DNA of 64,000 bases from Chinchilla lanigera (lineage: Eukaryota; Chordata; Mammalia; Rodentia; Chinchillidae). This document shows, in pieces, positions 10,600 to 22,492 of this stretch. The notes under the pieces are model-generated. The model saw nothing but the letters and a program-made list of their open reading frames with translations. It did not search any database and was not told where the DNA came from. Numbering within the stretch: position 1 is the first letter of the stretch; each line of letters starts with the position of its first letter. The position numbers and the translations under genes were made by a program. The DNA is taken from positions 23,348,928 through 23,412,927 of the forward strand of contig NW_004955425.1 in assembly GCF_000276665.1 (NCBI RefSeq), written 5' to 3'.

Positions 10600-11350
10600 G
10601 AGAATGATGGGTGCCGGTGTGACACTGAATGGTGGGGCGGGGGCGAGGGCCAGTCTTGGGCCCCTATTCTCGCTCCATCGGCAGATGCGGTGTTAGGGAC
10701 GCTTGCGCCCCTGGCCCTTCCCTTTACACTTGGGTTCAGATTCTGGGCTGCGTCATGAGGCCTCCACGGCGAGACCGCATGTTGGGGTGCAGCGTTGGGC
10801 CTACAAAGGGAGGCCTGAGTTCTGAGACCTGCAGGCCGGAAGTGAGGAGGCCAGGCCAGGAGCACCCCACGAGCCCAGCGCCTCGAAAGGCTTCGGGACC
10901 AGCCCGGGCACCAAAGCCCGACTGAGGCTCGGGGCGCAGCTCTGGCGCGGAACTCAGGGCCGGAGGGTGAAAGGTTTCCCTCGGACCGCGCTGCTGAGGG
11001 CGCCTCCCCGCGGGCGGCGGAAGCTGTGAGCGGGAAGGGACTGCGGTTGACCCTTATGCCTGCAAAACCCTGCACAGCCCTCCGCGGCCTCCCGGAGCCG
11101 CCACGGGTTCCAGGTACGCTGTGGACGCCGGAGGCCCTGGCTCTTTTCTCCCGCAGGTCCTACGCCTTGCCCAGGCCTTCCCAAAGAGGGCCGCACCCCT
11201 TTGCGTTCTCAGACCCCGAAGGGCTTCAGGTGCCCTGTCAGGCCGCCCGCAGCTGCTCGGCTGGTTCTCGCGAGGCCGGGCGTGGGGAGCGCTAACCTCG
11301 ACGCCGGCCACGTGCTCAGGGCCTTTCCTCCGGCAGCGGTAAAAATCGCT
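10600..11350. promoter_or_regulatory. Second CpG island-like block downstream of OTP
   Basis: Starting about 100 bp past the OTP polyadenylation site, roughly 750 bp are GC- and CpG-rich with GC boxes (for example GGGGCGGGGGC near 10634). Frames are open on both strands but none resembles a known protein, and there is no matching transposon. It could be a promoter of a noncoding transcript, a Polycomb-bound island of the OTP locus, or unannotated 3' sequence. I cannot tell which. Confidence 0.5.
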
Positions 11351-11459
11351 GTTCCTTCGGCAGACCCAGAGGGAGGGTTGCAGGCGTCTGTTAAGCAGGG
11401 AGGCACATCGATATCACTGACTTGCACTGAAAAACTAACCAAAATCAGTCTCATGGTTT

Positions 11460-12449
11460 GAAATTTAGTGGTCATAGTCATTGAGAGGGCACCCATTTTC
11501 CAATAGGAAGAGTTCCAATATTTGGTTGCCACAGTGTATAACCCTAAAACTACCCTTGTTTTAGAATACGGTTTTGTACCACTGGGCTACATGTGAATTT
11601 TAGGAACTACAGGTATTATAATCATTGCCCAATTATGCACAATGAAATCTCAGAGTGAGGACAAAAAGGCATGATTTTCTGTGATAAAACCATGTGTTCA
11701 TGTTACCTTAGGAGATTTGGAGCTAAATTGGTGAGCTTAATGAATATTTCATTTCTACATTTTCTAAAGTATTGTTTTCGTATAACATTAAGGAAGACAA
11801 AAAACACGCTGATTCGGGATTTCATATAAAATGGAATATTTCTATATTTTAGAATGCACTCTAGAATTTAGCAGCACAACTTTAAGATTTCTACAATATC
11901 ATTAGATGAATATTACTTTTCCTTGTTTTTACATTTCATCATATTTTCTCTTGTCTTACATTAGTGCTCTGGTTTTTCTTTTTTACATTTGAAATCGTGG
12001 ATATCGCAATCTCAAGTCACATTTAAGAGATCAGTTAAATCAGAGATTGCTCCACCAGTGAGCATGGAAGATTGTTTACAAGGATGCTAATTTTACAGCT
12101 TTTTTATGCTGCTATAAAGCATAACTTTATGATGTAGGAATGCAATAAAGGATGCTAAATGGAATCTTTAAAAATTGTATTTCTCAAAGGCAAGGAAAAT
12201 AAGATCTTTCATTTGAAAAAAATGGGCCAACTCAGAACACTCATGAGAAGTTGCAAATCAACTAAACTGATAGATACTTTGAAAGATACTTATATTTCAT
12301 AATATAGTGGTTATTTATCAATATTAAAATGAAAGTATACAGTTTTTCACTTGACCTGACTGTGGAATAATATTTGTTTCTATGGCAATAGACTTTTATG
12401 TTAAGAACCCTGAGCTTTTAAAGGTTATATATGCTATTAGGACAAAGGA
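11460..12449. other. Unique AT-rich intergenic DNA, part candidate conserved element
   Basis: No gene or transposon recognised. The part around 12000-12240 (mixed motifs, no simple repeats, TTATGCTGC/GCATAA-like sites) has the look of a conserved noncoding element. This is an impression from texture only. Confidence 0.3.
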
Positions 12450-12507
12450 AGGCCTAAATTGTTTTTTAGTGTATGTGCTGCCAAAGCGAGCACAGGCCTA
12501 AATTGTT
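12450..12507 (-). pseudogene. 3'-truncated U6 snRNA retrocopy with target-site duplication
   Basis: Positions 12464-12493, read on the minus strand, match the first 30 nt of U6 snRNA at 28 of 30 positions (differences at U6 nt 11 and 23), starting GTGCTCGCTT and ending CACTAAAA. It is bounded by perfect 14-bp direct repeats AGGCCTAAATTGTT at 12450-12463 and 12494-12507. This is the structure of an L1-mediated insertion truncated at the 3' end without a poly(A) tail. It is too short to be a functional snRNA. Confidence 0.85.
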
Positions 12508-14570
12508 AAGGTTGACAGTTTAGCAAGAAAAGAAGCAAAGAAAAAAATCTAACCACAAAATAATATTTCATGTTATGTTTTGGTCACTATGAACAGCAAT
12601 TCTCACTCAAAACTGTTAAAATTATATGTAAATTTAATAAAGGATAAATAATGCTGCATAATATCAGAACATAAAGTAGGCAAGTATAAAATGATGAATT
12701 GTACATTTTGGTGAGTGGCCTATTTGGGACTGAATACTGTCACCACATGCTAACCAAAAAAGGTCAAGTGTATGATTGATTTAATGCATACATTCATCCT
12801 TGTATCTTTATTTTATTGTCAACATTGATTCTAAATATATGTATATAGTATAGGAATGATGTCATACTTAACTTTTGTTAGTGGTGGAAGAAATATGATA
12901 TAGGATGCAACCTGGTAAAGATGATGTTAGATATTGAATACGAAGTAGGCTACAGAGCCGTTTGGGTAAATTAAGGTAGAGGTGAATATAGGTATCCTGA
13001 GGAAATACGGATGAAATTTTGACTTTGGGGCAGTTTATGTTTCATGCCCTTAATGACTTGTTCCCTGAAAATGAAAATGTGTTTTTAATTGTAGTACAGA
13101 CTTTACATTTTAATTTTTGGGATCAAGAAAAAATTTAGCCCACAAAGATGTGTATTGTAGTAATGGCAGTAGTTAACCTGTCAGTAGAAAGAATGTAACC
13201 TTGCTTTTCTCCCTTTCATGACAAAAAGATAATCTCATCTGAGGGCATTTATGTGAAGAAATAACAGCATGGCATGGTGAAACTACTGGCTCATTAATCC
13301 TGGCATATACTTCCTACAGGGTTCCTTGATTAGTTAGATTCATTCACCGGGTATTTCAGAGTTTTTGATTTGTCACCATTGGCTAGGTTCACTGAGTTCA
13401 GGCTAAATTGAGCCAGAAGCAATGTTTATTAGTAATTTTGTAGTACAGGCTACCCTAATAATTCAGCCCAAATATCTCATCTGAAACATATCCGTTCACC
13501 CTCGCTTCTAATGTGGGTTGCAGCTGTGTTCATAGGGAATTGAAAGAACACAAGTGATTGGGCATGTATTTTCTAAATTATTAATATGATCACTAATAGC
13601 TGTAAACCCATCTTCGTATCCAATGCAGAAATTATGATTCATTTTAAAAATGAAAGCAGCAACAAAGGGGGGGCACCTCCTGCCTGGCTCTGTGTTAACT
13701 CTCATCACTGCAGAGCTTTCAGTACAGGAACCCTGGCCTATTTAGAGAGAAGCAGAACAATGCCTTTGGCTTTTCCTCATGAATCCTCTATCAAAGCAAG
13801 GCCTGGATTTGTGAGCTTTACTAAAAAAATATTACGGAATTTCAGGTATGAGCTACAAAGAGGACCTTCTTTTGATTTTGATGATGTCATATTCTGGCTT
13901 TAAGCAGGCATAATTAATTCTTGTGAAGTTAAGATGCATCTCCCATTCTCCAGATCAAATACTCCACAGATCCCAGTTCCATCTTTAGGGACATACTGGA
14001 TTTGAGATACACTTGTTGCAGTTGTTCCTGCTGCCACCAGCTCTCACAATAGAGACAGCTCTATTGTATGAAATAGCTGACAAATACTAGGAAATAAATA
14101 ATTAACCCATGTGACATATATGTTATCTCTTCTTTACCTCTTTCACTGAAATGTCACAGGGGTTTATATTTCTGTGCTCACAGTACTTGTCCAGTCTACT
14201 TAAGGCAAACTAAGCAAGGTCAACTTAGGAACTGTAGAATCTCTTCATACAGAAAAGACTATATATGACTCCTATGAAATTCAAAGTAAAAAATTCAGAA
14301 TTGTTAACACAAAACATACTGGAATTAAAATAAATTCACTTAGGATTTTCTAATTGTGAAAATTTGAATGAGTCCAGTGGAGCTGAATTAGTCTCTTTAT
14401 GCTGTTCTTGCTTGACTAGTTATTATATGCTTAGTCTGCCTATTAGGTGTTTCAGTACTGAATTCAGAAATTGTTCTTGCAGAGGGTGTTTGTTTCATTA
14501 TGTTCCCTGCAGTTCCTTGTATTTGAACCTCGTTTTCAATTTACAGAGCACTTATTTAAATCATGGTTCC
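12508..14570. other. Unique AT-rich intergenic DNA
   Basis: No gene or clear transposon found. About 13500-13900 has short frames on both strands, none recognisable, and could be a conserved noncoding block. Confidence 0.3.
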
Positions 14571-14584
14571 ATTCTGAAGTAGTA

Positions 14585-14690
14585 TTGCAGTCCCTATTTT
14601 ACAGATAAAGAAATTGAGACCCCTAGAGCCTCAGCAACATGCCAAAGATCACACACCTAGTAAGTGGAAGAGATCATTCTTCAGATCATT
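14585..14690 (+). repeat. MIR SINE fragment
   Basis: Contains the MIR pattern TTTTACAGATAAAGAAATTGAGA followed by an ATCACACACCTAGTAAGTGG-like segment, matching the conserved MIR central region in the sense direction. It is ancient and diverged. Confidence 0.75.
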
Positions 14691-15224
14691 CAGTGATACC
14701 ACTGTGTAGGTGACATATGGAACTAGTGCTTCTTAAGTTATTTTCAGGGCAGAAAACTAGATAACTTCCCTTACTTTGAAGCTTAACAGTTCACTCTTGT
14801 AATTTAAACAAGGGATGCTTTGATGGGACATGATAGCTGCATAAACTAAAACATGGGTCCAAGAGCCTGGTGGCACTACTTTCCTTCTGAACCTTTCCTC
14901 TCTCTAGAGGTTAATTCAGGCTAGTTCAAGGTGCATCTTATTGCAGTGGTCTTTTATAGGAGGAGAAAGCTAGGGGGTTGTAAACTGGCTCATAATGCTT
15001 TGGGCCAGAAACTTCTGCTTATGGTACACTAAGAACTCTAATTATGTGGTTTCTTCTAATAGCAGAAGGACTGCCAAATGTAGGGGAGAACATTGGATAT
15101 TTAGTAAGTAGAAAGTATCTCTGCCATAATCTTATTTTCTCAGTTCTTTCATTTAGCATGCTTTTTTCATATTCCTAAGTGAACATCTATTTTTTGTTTG
15201 TTGGGAAGGCACAGAGTTTGGAGT

Positions 15225-15440
15225 ACCAGAGAAATAGATGACATCCAAGCTCTCAAGGAGCTTACCATATAGTTAGTGAGATAAGACAAATATATTTTTA
15301 AAAGAAAATTATACAAGACAGTTTTAAAAGAATTGAATGCTAAGTAGTCTAATAGAAATCATAAACTGAATGGGAATTCAAAAAAGCATGAGATCAGCAC
15401 GGATAGAATTCCTGGGCAAAGGTTCCTGGAAGAACTGGGT
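15225..15440 (-). repeat. L2 LINE fragment
   Basis: The segment with CTCAAGGAGCTTACCATATAG, followed by an ATAAGACAAATATAT-like run and a GGAAGAACTGGG-like tail, resembles antisense L2 3' sequence as at 28690 and 52460. It is diverged and its boundaries are approximate. Confidence 0.5.
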
Positions 15441-16390
15441 ATTATAGGACGCAAGGTCACTCTAGGATTTTCTTCTCTATGTTGTTGGAATTCTATTGAC
15501 CTTTCCTGTGGGTCTTAATTTTTTGGACTTATAGAATATATTTTATGTGTTTGTGTATGTCATTATTAAACTCTGCAGTGTTTTAAATGTGGAACCACCG
15601 ATCAGATCAAGTCTCTAAGATCAGGGTGAGGCATGGTGAGTTATTTGCTAGACTCACTTAAATGATTCTTAAATTGATATAGTGTTATGTAGAGTGTTAC
15701 TGATTGTTGAGGTTAAAACTGCCAACATATTGCATCTGCTACTGATGTGCTGTCATATTTAGGGGAGGTAGTTACCAATTTAAAATACATATTAAAAAGC
15801 TTTGTTATTATTAAGGTGCAAAAACACCAAATTTCTCTGGACAACAAGCAATATGTCTTCATTCTCATCAAAAGAGACCATCCTCATTCTGTGGTGAGCA
15901 CAGTGCTCACTTGGAGTAAACTAGTCGCCTATGGGAGGCTAATTACCTTTTCTAAAGAACTAGGGGACCACGTAGTATCTCCAGAAAGGTAATTTAGTAA
16001 ATGATGGTCTGGTATTTTGGAAGAGTTAATATGCCACTCTTAGAAACTCCAGTGACTGGATCGTTTCCCATGATAGAGGGAGGAGCACACACTTACCAGG
16101 AAACCAGCTATGTTAGATTTCCCTGTTGGAAGACTTGAGAGCCTCATTTTCATTTTAAACCTAGTGGCTTTTCTGAGAATTGGTTGTGGGCCATGTGACA
16201 TTTCAGATTTGAAGAGTTAGGATGACAGTTTCCCCTTTAGTGAGAGAACACCAAAGGAAAACCTAAAGGTTCCGCCGGGGTTGCTTTGGGTACAGGTTAA
16301 AAGATTGCTGCTTCTTAGGGAGGTAGGTTTTCTTATAGTAACTGAAGAACAATCCTGTCCTGTCCCTGCTCTGCAAAGTTGGAGATCCAG
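15441..16390. other. Unique intergenic DNA
   Basis: I see no recognisable gene, RNA or transposon here. The 81-codon frame at 15747-15992 has no recognisable domain. Confidence 0.3.
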
Positions 16391-16394
16391 AAGA

Positions 16395-16530
16395 AATACA
16401 GCATGGTTTGGAAAACAATTGTAGTCCTTGACCAGCCATTACCTGATGGTTGTGATACTGGTCCTGTCACTTAGGTATGAGCATCCATTTCTTCCTATAA
16501 CATCTGAAATCCTTCTCAACGCTATGTTCT
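16395..16530 (+). repeat. MIR SINE fragment
   Basis: Pattern of a TGTGATACTGGTCCTGTCACTT segment followed by a CATTTCTTCCTATAACATC segment corresponds to the MIR sense region (tgtgaccttgggcaagtcactt... cctcatctgtaaaatg), heavily diverged. Confidence 0.5.
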
Positions 16531-18228
16531 GTCACTTTGAATAGTGATAGAACTCTGTGTTGCTGCCTACTGTGAGGCAAGGCAGTTAAAAAATACCTGT
16601 TGATCAGCTGCCTGGGCTGGTCTTTGTCTAATCGGTTTCTTTTAAAGGCATTGTCCTGTTTTAGGGGGTTGGGATCTGATTCTGAGGTAGAGGGTAAAAA
16701 GGTGAGAGCATAATATCAATGCTTTGCTGAAAAGTGGTTGCCACTGACAGCATTCCTAGCCTGCTTGTAATAGGACCCACCCAGGAAGGGGTTGAGACTA
16801 CATAGGAATTATTTTCTACAGTTGAAAATGAAGATTGGAACCTGTAACACTATAACTTTTCTTAAATAAATATGTCTGTGCATTAAATCATCTTCCCTAC
16901 GCTTAAACATTTAGTGCCACGGGTTTGACTATCACCTAACAAAGTATGGTTACTCCATGGATTTAACTGAAAAGGAGAAATTAGAGTGAAAAATGACCCT
17001 CACATATGTATAGGAGGCACTGAGTACATTTTGGTTAGATTGATTAGATTCAGAAAATACCAGTTCCTTGTGCTAAGTTAGCTGACCACACCCAGTACTT
17101 AGCTGCTAGAGTGGGGCAGTGCCAGCATATTTATTCAGTTGCCAAGGCAATGCCAAGTGCTTGTGACCACATGGGAGAATGAGAAGAATGGGCAGCCTGG
17201 TGGCTACTCAGATGAGCACATGGACACAGGCCAACCTCTCTATGTGTACCTGGAGGCTAATAGTTCAAGCCTAAGGGAAACTGGTGAAGTACGTGAGTTT
17301 TAAGGGGGAAGCCTTCAGCTTTTTTCCTCCCTGGCCATTTTTAAGACTTTGTCTTTCTAAATCTTGTCCCTATCTAAGCAGGAAATTAGCTGGAACCATT
17401 TACTTTTTTACTAAATAGATTTGTAACATGCTGACTTATCCATTTTAAGCACTTTAATTTTAGTGTCAAGAGTGCGTTTATGGTAATCCATTTAAAGAAT
17501 TTTTTAGCTTAGGAAGGTAAATAAGGGCAATATTGGAAGTAAAGCACACAAGAGCATTCTACAGTGTAGGAAAACTGAAAACACCTGAGATGAATGTATT
17601 TTAGTTGTTTGGGTATGTCCAAGGAGCTAGAGGAAAAGGAGTGGAGAAAATATTATTTGGGAAGTAGATGTATAGGTGCCTGTTTTTCTTTACATTGTTA
17701 GTTTTATGTGCTCTTTTCTGTTGGACATATTTCATGATAATAAAAGGAAAAAGGCACCAATAGTAATTCCACCTTGTCTTAGTATTCAACCTTCAAACAT
17801 TAGCTTTTCTAGGGTAAAATTACTTTACAGATTCACTAAGGGGTTGATGGCCTCAAAGCTGTTCAGTGTGGTGTACAGAGCTACCTTTTGGCCTTGCTGA
17901 CTTTTCCTAGGTGAATCTCAGGTGATCTACCTTGCCTATGTATCTCCTGGCTTTCCCACATTCCTCTTCCTCATCCCATGTTAAAAACCAAAAACAACCC
18001 AAACACCCTTTTGTCTTTTCTGTTCCTCTCTATTTCTCTGCTTTAAAGTCCCCAAAGTCCCTTCATACTATGTGACACCCTGTTCTGAGTTTCCTTCTTC
18101 CTTCCCTATGGTAATCCTGTTGTTGCCTGGAGAGACAGACAGTTCTCATCTTCCTGTCCCCAAATTTCCACTGCACCAGAAAGACCAGGAGCTGAAGTGA
18201 GGGCTGGGGAGATGCAGTGGCTGAACAT
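16531..18228. other. Unique intergenic DNA
   Basis: AT-moderate sequence without recognisable genes. Short frames (for example 17601-17789 on - and 17676-17900 on +) have no recognisable features. Confidence 0.3.
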
Positions 18229-19845
18229 ATTTTTTTTATTTTATGGAAAAAGGGTAAAACAAAAATGCACAACAAAATCATAAGAGAATAACAATAGGTA
18301 ATACATTTCATGTTGTTATCTTTAAATTAGTTGCTCAGGGTACAAGATATGGGCATAAAGATTTCTCCAGTTGATATTAGCATGAACCTTCATTTTTAAT
18401 GACCTAAGAGACACTAATAATATAACTGACACGCTTTTTTCCCTTTTCCCTACTGTCCTTTCCCCTTTCTCCCATTCTAGCTCCTTTTTCCTTTTAAAAA
18501 AATTCTTCTCGTTTCACAATATCTATTGTACATTTTAGAATTTATTTATTCTTTCAATTTCTCACACCAGGGAGACAATATGATGTTTACACATGTGAGT
18601 CTGATTTATTTCACTTATAAGTATGGTCTCAAGTTGTATCATTTACCAATAAAAGTCTCCAGTTTATCCTTTATGGCTGAGTAGTACTCCATTGTATAAA
18701 AATGCCACATTTTTTTTTTTATCCATGCCTTAGTTGATGGACATTTGGGTTGTTTCCAAGATTTAGCTATTACAAATTGTGCTGCTATAAAGATGGGTGC
18801 ACATATATTGCTGTGGTATATTTTTAATTCTTCTGGGATGATACCCAGAAGGGGAATAGCTGGGTCAAGTGGGACCTCTAATCCTAGCTTTTTGAGGAAT
18901 CTCCACACTGATTTCCACAGTGGTTGCACCAGTCTACACTCCCACCAACAGTGGAGTAGGGTTCCTTTTTCCTCATAGCCCATCCAGTATTTGTTATTGG
19001 TTGATTTCTTGATGGCAGCCATTCTTTCTGGGGTAGGGTGAGATGGAATCTCAGTGTTGTTGGTTTTTTGTTTTGTTTTTTTAGTACCGGGAATCGAACT
19101 CAGGGCCTCATGTTTACCAGGCAGGCACTGTGCTGCTGAGCTATCTTCCTGGCTGGAATCTCAATGTTGTTTGCATCTCTTGAATGACCATTGATGTTGA
19201 ACATTTTCTCATGTATTTATTTGCCATTTATATTTCTTCATCTGAGAAGTGTATATTCACCTCAGATGCCTATTTTTGGGTTGGGTCTTTGAATTTGGGG
19301 GGGAGTCTAATTTTTTTCAATTCTTTATATGTTCTAGGTAGAAGTCCTTTGTCTGAGGGACAATTGGCTAAAATTTTTTTTCCACTCTGTGGGTTGTCTT
19401 TTCACTTTGTTGGTGATTTGTTTTGCTGTGCAAAAGCTTTCTAATAAGATGAGATACTACTTGTTGATTTTTTAAAAACTATTTTCCATACAGTTTGGGT
19501 TTTGTTCATGTAGTCTCTGCCTACACCTATGTCTTCAATATTTCTACTTACTTTCTCTCCCAGTAGATTTAGTGCTTGTGTTTTAATATTTAGATCTTTG
19601 ATTCCTTTTGACTTTAGTTTAGTGTGTGGTGATAGACATGGGTCTAGTTTTAGTCTTTGGCACTATTTATTAAAGAGGCTATCTTTCTCCCAGTGGACTT
19701 GTTTGGCCCTTTGTCAAAGAGAAGGTGGCTGAGTGTGTTTGTAGTTGTGTCTGCATATTCTAATCTGTTCCACTGGTCCTCATATTTGTTTTTTGCCAGT
19801 ACCATGCTGGTTTTATCTCAGTAGCTTGAACAATGTTGTTCAAGT
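18229..19845 (-). mobile_element. L1 3' end with ORF2 C-terminus, antisense
   Basis: A poly-T start at about 18229 is the L1 tail on the minus strand. The 3' UTR follows, then at 18639-19022 an open 127-codon frame with ORF2p C-terminal features: [31 protein letters not shown], and [11 protein letters not shown]. Homology to ORF2 continues to about 19845 and then stops (5' truncation). A nested ID SINE interrupts it at 19062-19154. The same L1 3' UTR recurs at about 50.5 and 62.8 kb. It is a dead fragment, not a gene. Confidence 0.9.
19045..19171 (-). mobile_element. ID SINE nested in L1, with target duplication
   Basis: The element body is 19062-19154, antisense, with a T-rich (AAAAC-complement) tail then GGTACCGGG-like ID 3' sequence. 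Near-identical 17-bp duplications flank it at 19045-19061 and 19155-19171 (one mismatch). Removing it restores the continuous L1 sequence, so the ID is younger than the L1. Confidence 0.92.
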
Positions 19846-20181
19846 ACTCTTTATGTCATTGTGTGGGAGAAAGCGTGAAAATGGGCCTTCGTGGGAGTAT
19901 AACATAGAAAAATCTGCCTGGAACATAGGGTTGGGTTGAATTAATGAATCCCAAGTTTGGGAAGAATCAGATCCAGGACTTCTGTCTCAGTTTGTGTTTA
20001 TTGATGATTAGATGAGCTACTTCCTGGCCTGAATGCATATGTTGCACAAGATGGCAAGAAATAATGTGTTGAATAAATGCTACTAGGATGGTGTGAGGGA
20101 AATGTAATAATGACTTTGATTTTGGGTATCAGAAAAATGTGAGAGTGATAAAATAATTTGCTGTGTAAAAATCATATTGTT

Positions 20182-20279
20182 GGGGCTGGGGATCTAGCTC
20201 AGCAGCACAGTGCCTGCCGGGCAAGCACAAGGTCATGAGTTCGATTCCTGGTACTGGAAAACAAAACAAAACAAAAAAA
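20182..20279 (+). mobile_element. ID SINE
   Basis: Starts GGGGCTGGGGATCTAGCTCA, has the tRNA-type A box (TAGCTCAGCAG) and B box (GAGTTCGATTCC), and ends in an (AAAAC)n tail. The target duplication is weak. Confidence 0.92.
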
Positions 20280-20785
20280 CACATATAGTTGTGAACTGCT
20301 TACTTGAGGAATAGTAAAATTTATATGTAAAATAGAATGCTTTCAAATGGGCTTTGAGTTCTATTTTGTAAACTCTACTGTAAGGTAGGTAGGATGTATC
20401 AGTGTAGGAAGGGACATAATTAGTCTTCTAAACTTACTGTTGCTGGTTAAATTATTCACACAAATGATAGACTGATCATTTGGCATAGCATAGACATCTC
20501 CAAGAGACAGAAAATGTACCATGTGCTATAGGATCTTATTTCTTCTAAAACATTCTTATATCAAACTGAAGTCACCTGCCTTTTGGCTTATCCTTGATGT
20601 CCTACAAAATGGGTCAACATCCTTTATTAATTGACATTTCCCCCATGTTTAGGAGACAGCTTTTCTGTTCTCTGTCCTGTCCTAAAATCTATGAAAAGGT
20701 AAGGGGCTGGGTGCCAACGTTACTCAAGACATCAAAAAACGTGTTTAGTCATCCCTGTTAAATAGAAGACAGTATTATTTGAGAC
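20280..20785. other. Unique intergenic DNA
   Basis: No recognisable element or gene. Confidence 0.3.
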
Positions 20786-20787
20786 AG

Positions 20788-21281
20788 TTTGGATTTGAGA
20801 TAGTTCCAAAACTCATGTGCTCATGGCCTGGTTTGCCGGCCTTTTGAGAGGTGAGAGGATCACGAGGATTCTATTTGAATCAGGTTTGAACCTGATTTGA
20901 ACCATTGATGAAATCATAATTTGATGGTTCTATTGGGAAGTGATGGAAATAAGAAGGGGTCCTAGTTGAAAGGGAGTGGATGTTAGGGTGTCACAGTGAG
21001 GACTATTGTCTGGTCCTCAGTCCCTGCTTCTCTGGATGTCTTTGGCTTTTTCTCTCTTCTTGTCTCTTGTCTCTGTCCCTTCCTCCTTCCTTGATGCCAG
21101 AAAGTGAGCAGCTTTGCTCCCTCATGAACTTCTGCCTTGATGTTCTGCCCCACTTCAGGCCCACAACAATGGAACCAACCAACTGTGAACCGAAACCTAT
21201 CAAACCAGTCCAAATAAACCTGTCTTCTTTTAAGTTGTTTTTATCAAGTATTTGGTCACAGTGATGAAAAGCTGATTAATA
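20788..21281 (+). mobile_element. MaLR-type solo LTR
   Basis: Begins with a degenerate TTTGGATTTGAGA start, and has the MaLR middle with a TGTTCTG...CAAATAAACC polyadenylation region (about 21210) and ends near GATTAATA. It is a diverged solo LTR with no internal genes. A perfect 9-bp inverted repeat with a two-base loop lies at 20878-20897. Confidence 0.65.
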
Positions 21282-21329
21282 TATTTTGTCTGCAAGGAGC
21301 ATCAGGGTATCTGGACCCTTTTTCCTATC

Positions 21330-21655
21330 TTGTTATTTGGAGAAGTTATTCTTAAATCGAGATTTTTCAATCTTGGGGGATGGGGCTTAGGAATCTCATT
21401 TTAATAAGTTCCAGCTGGCTTAAACCACCAGTGGTACATACAGGCCTGTTCCAATGGGCAGCTTGTACCACTGGTGGTACAAACAGAGCTAATCACGTTT
21501 ATCCATCTTTTTACTAATGAATTAGTAAAAAGCTGCTCAGTGCGACAGGTATGCACATACTACAGGTGGTTCAAGTCTCCCGACAGTGAGACATACGAAT
21601 TATGGTCCCATCATGAACGTATTAAAGCTTGAGAACCACTAATTCAATCACTGAT
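21330..21655. mobile_element. hAT (MER5/Charlie-like) nonautonomous relic with hairpins
   Basis: The right end reads TTGAGAACCACTAATTC, the typical terminal motif of Charlie/MER hAT elements. The interior contains two perfect inverted repeats (21424-21478 and 21507-21532). No transposase remains. Family name is a guess. Confidence 0.5.
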
Positions 21656-22377
21656 GCTGTCCAGGTATATTAAGTATAATTGATGCTAATCTCAGAAATG
21701 GGCCAAATCTGGAAAGCAGTGCTGAGAATTTCTGGTTGCTCAGCTAACAGCCTTGGAACAACCTTGAGTCTGTTTCTGACTGAATATTAACATCAATCCC
21801 TATCTACAATGCTGTTCTCATTTACAAGCTCTTGCTTTTATCTTCTTTCACAGGTGTACCCACAACTTCCCCCTCCAATGTATAATTTGAGTTTGTCTCT
21901 ACATCCTCAGCCCACTCAGGTTGCTGTTTATATAGGGAAGTTACCATTTTCATTGTTCAGGCTTTAAGAAAATGATTCTATGTCAGTCCTTCAGAGTTCA
22001 CTACTCTTCAGCCTTTTTATATATAAATGTTAATGCAACTCAACACTACAAAAACTCACTTAGAAAATTCTTCCATCTGATTATTTTTGTTTCCTTCCAA
22101 TTCTTATATATGTACCTAAGTTTTAAATATTTGTGCTCAAAACATAGATGATATTTTGTAATTTGTAATTTTCCATATTATTTTGTATTTTTATATGCAT
22201 AATTTCATGGCTAGCATTTACTTAAAGCTTTTTCTGATTACGAAAATGTTACCTATTAGAAAAGTTGTTAAGTATAAAGTATATTTGAATGTTTGACTCC
22301 ATAGCACCTTGCCCAGAGTTAAGCACTATTGAGATTGAATATATCCGTATGTATGCAGGAAAATTATTTAAGTTAAA
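21656..22377. other. Unique intergenic DNA
   Basis: No recognisable element or gene; AT-rich. Confidence 0.3.
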
Positions 22378-22492
22378 TAAATTCAATCTCTCAGTCACAA
22401 TAGTCACATTTTAAGTGCTCAAACTCCCCATCGTGGCCATTGTCTACCATATTTGGGTAGTATTGCAGGAAGTTTTATTGGACAGTGCTGAC
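22378..22492 (+). repeat. MER5-type hAT relic
   Basis: Contains TCTCAGTCACAATAGTCACA, CAAGTGCTC-like, GGCCATTGTCTACCATATT and TTGGACAGTGCTG, in the order seen in MER5A elements. Old and diverged. Confidence 0.65.

Noticed and set aside
10554..11532. Multiple frames of 80-170 codons in the downstream CpG-rich block
   Set aside because: Mutually overlapping on both strands, Arg/Pro/Ala-rich, no family resemblance.
18639..19022. 127-codon frame as a host gene
   Set aside because: It is the C-terminal end of L1 ORF2 in an antisense truncated L1.
20182..20279. tRNA gene (A and B boxes visible)
   Set aside because: The boxes belong to an ID SINE with an A-rich tail; there is no complete cloverleaf and many similar copies exist in the window.
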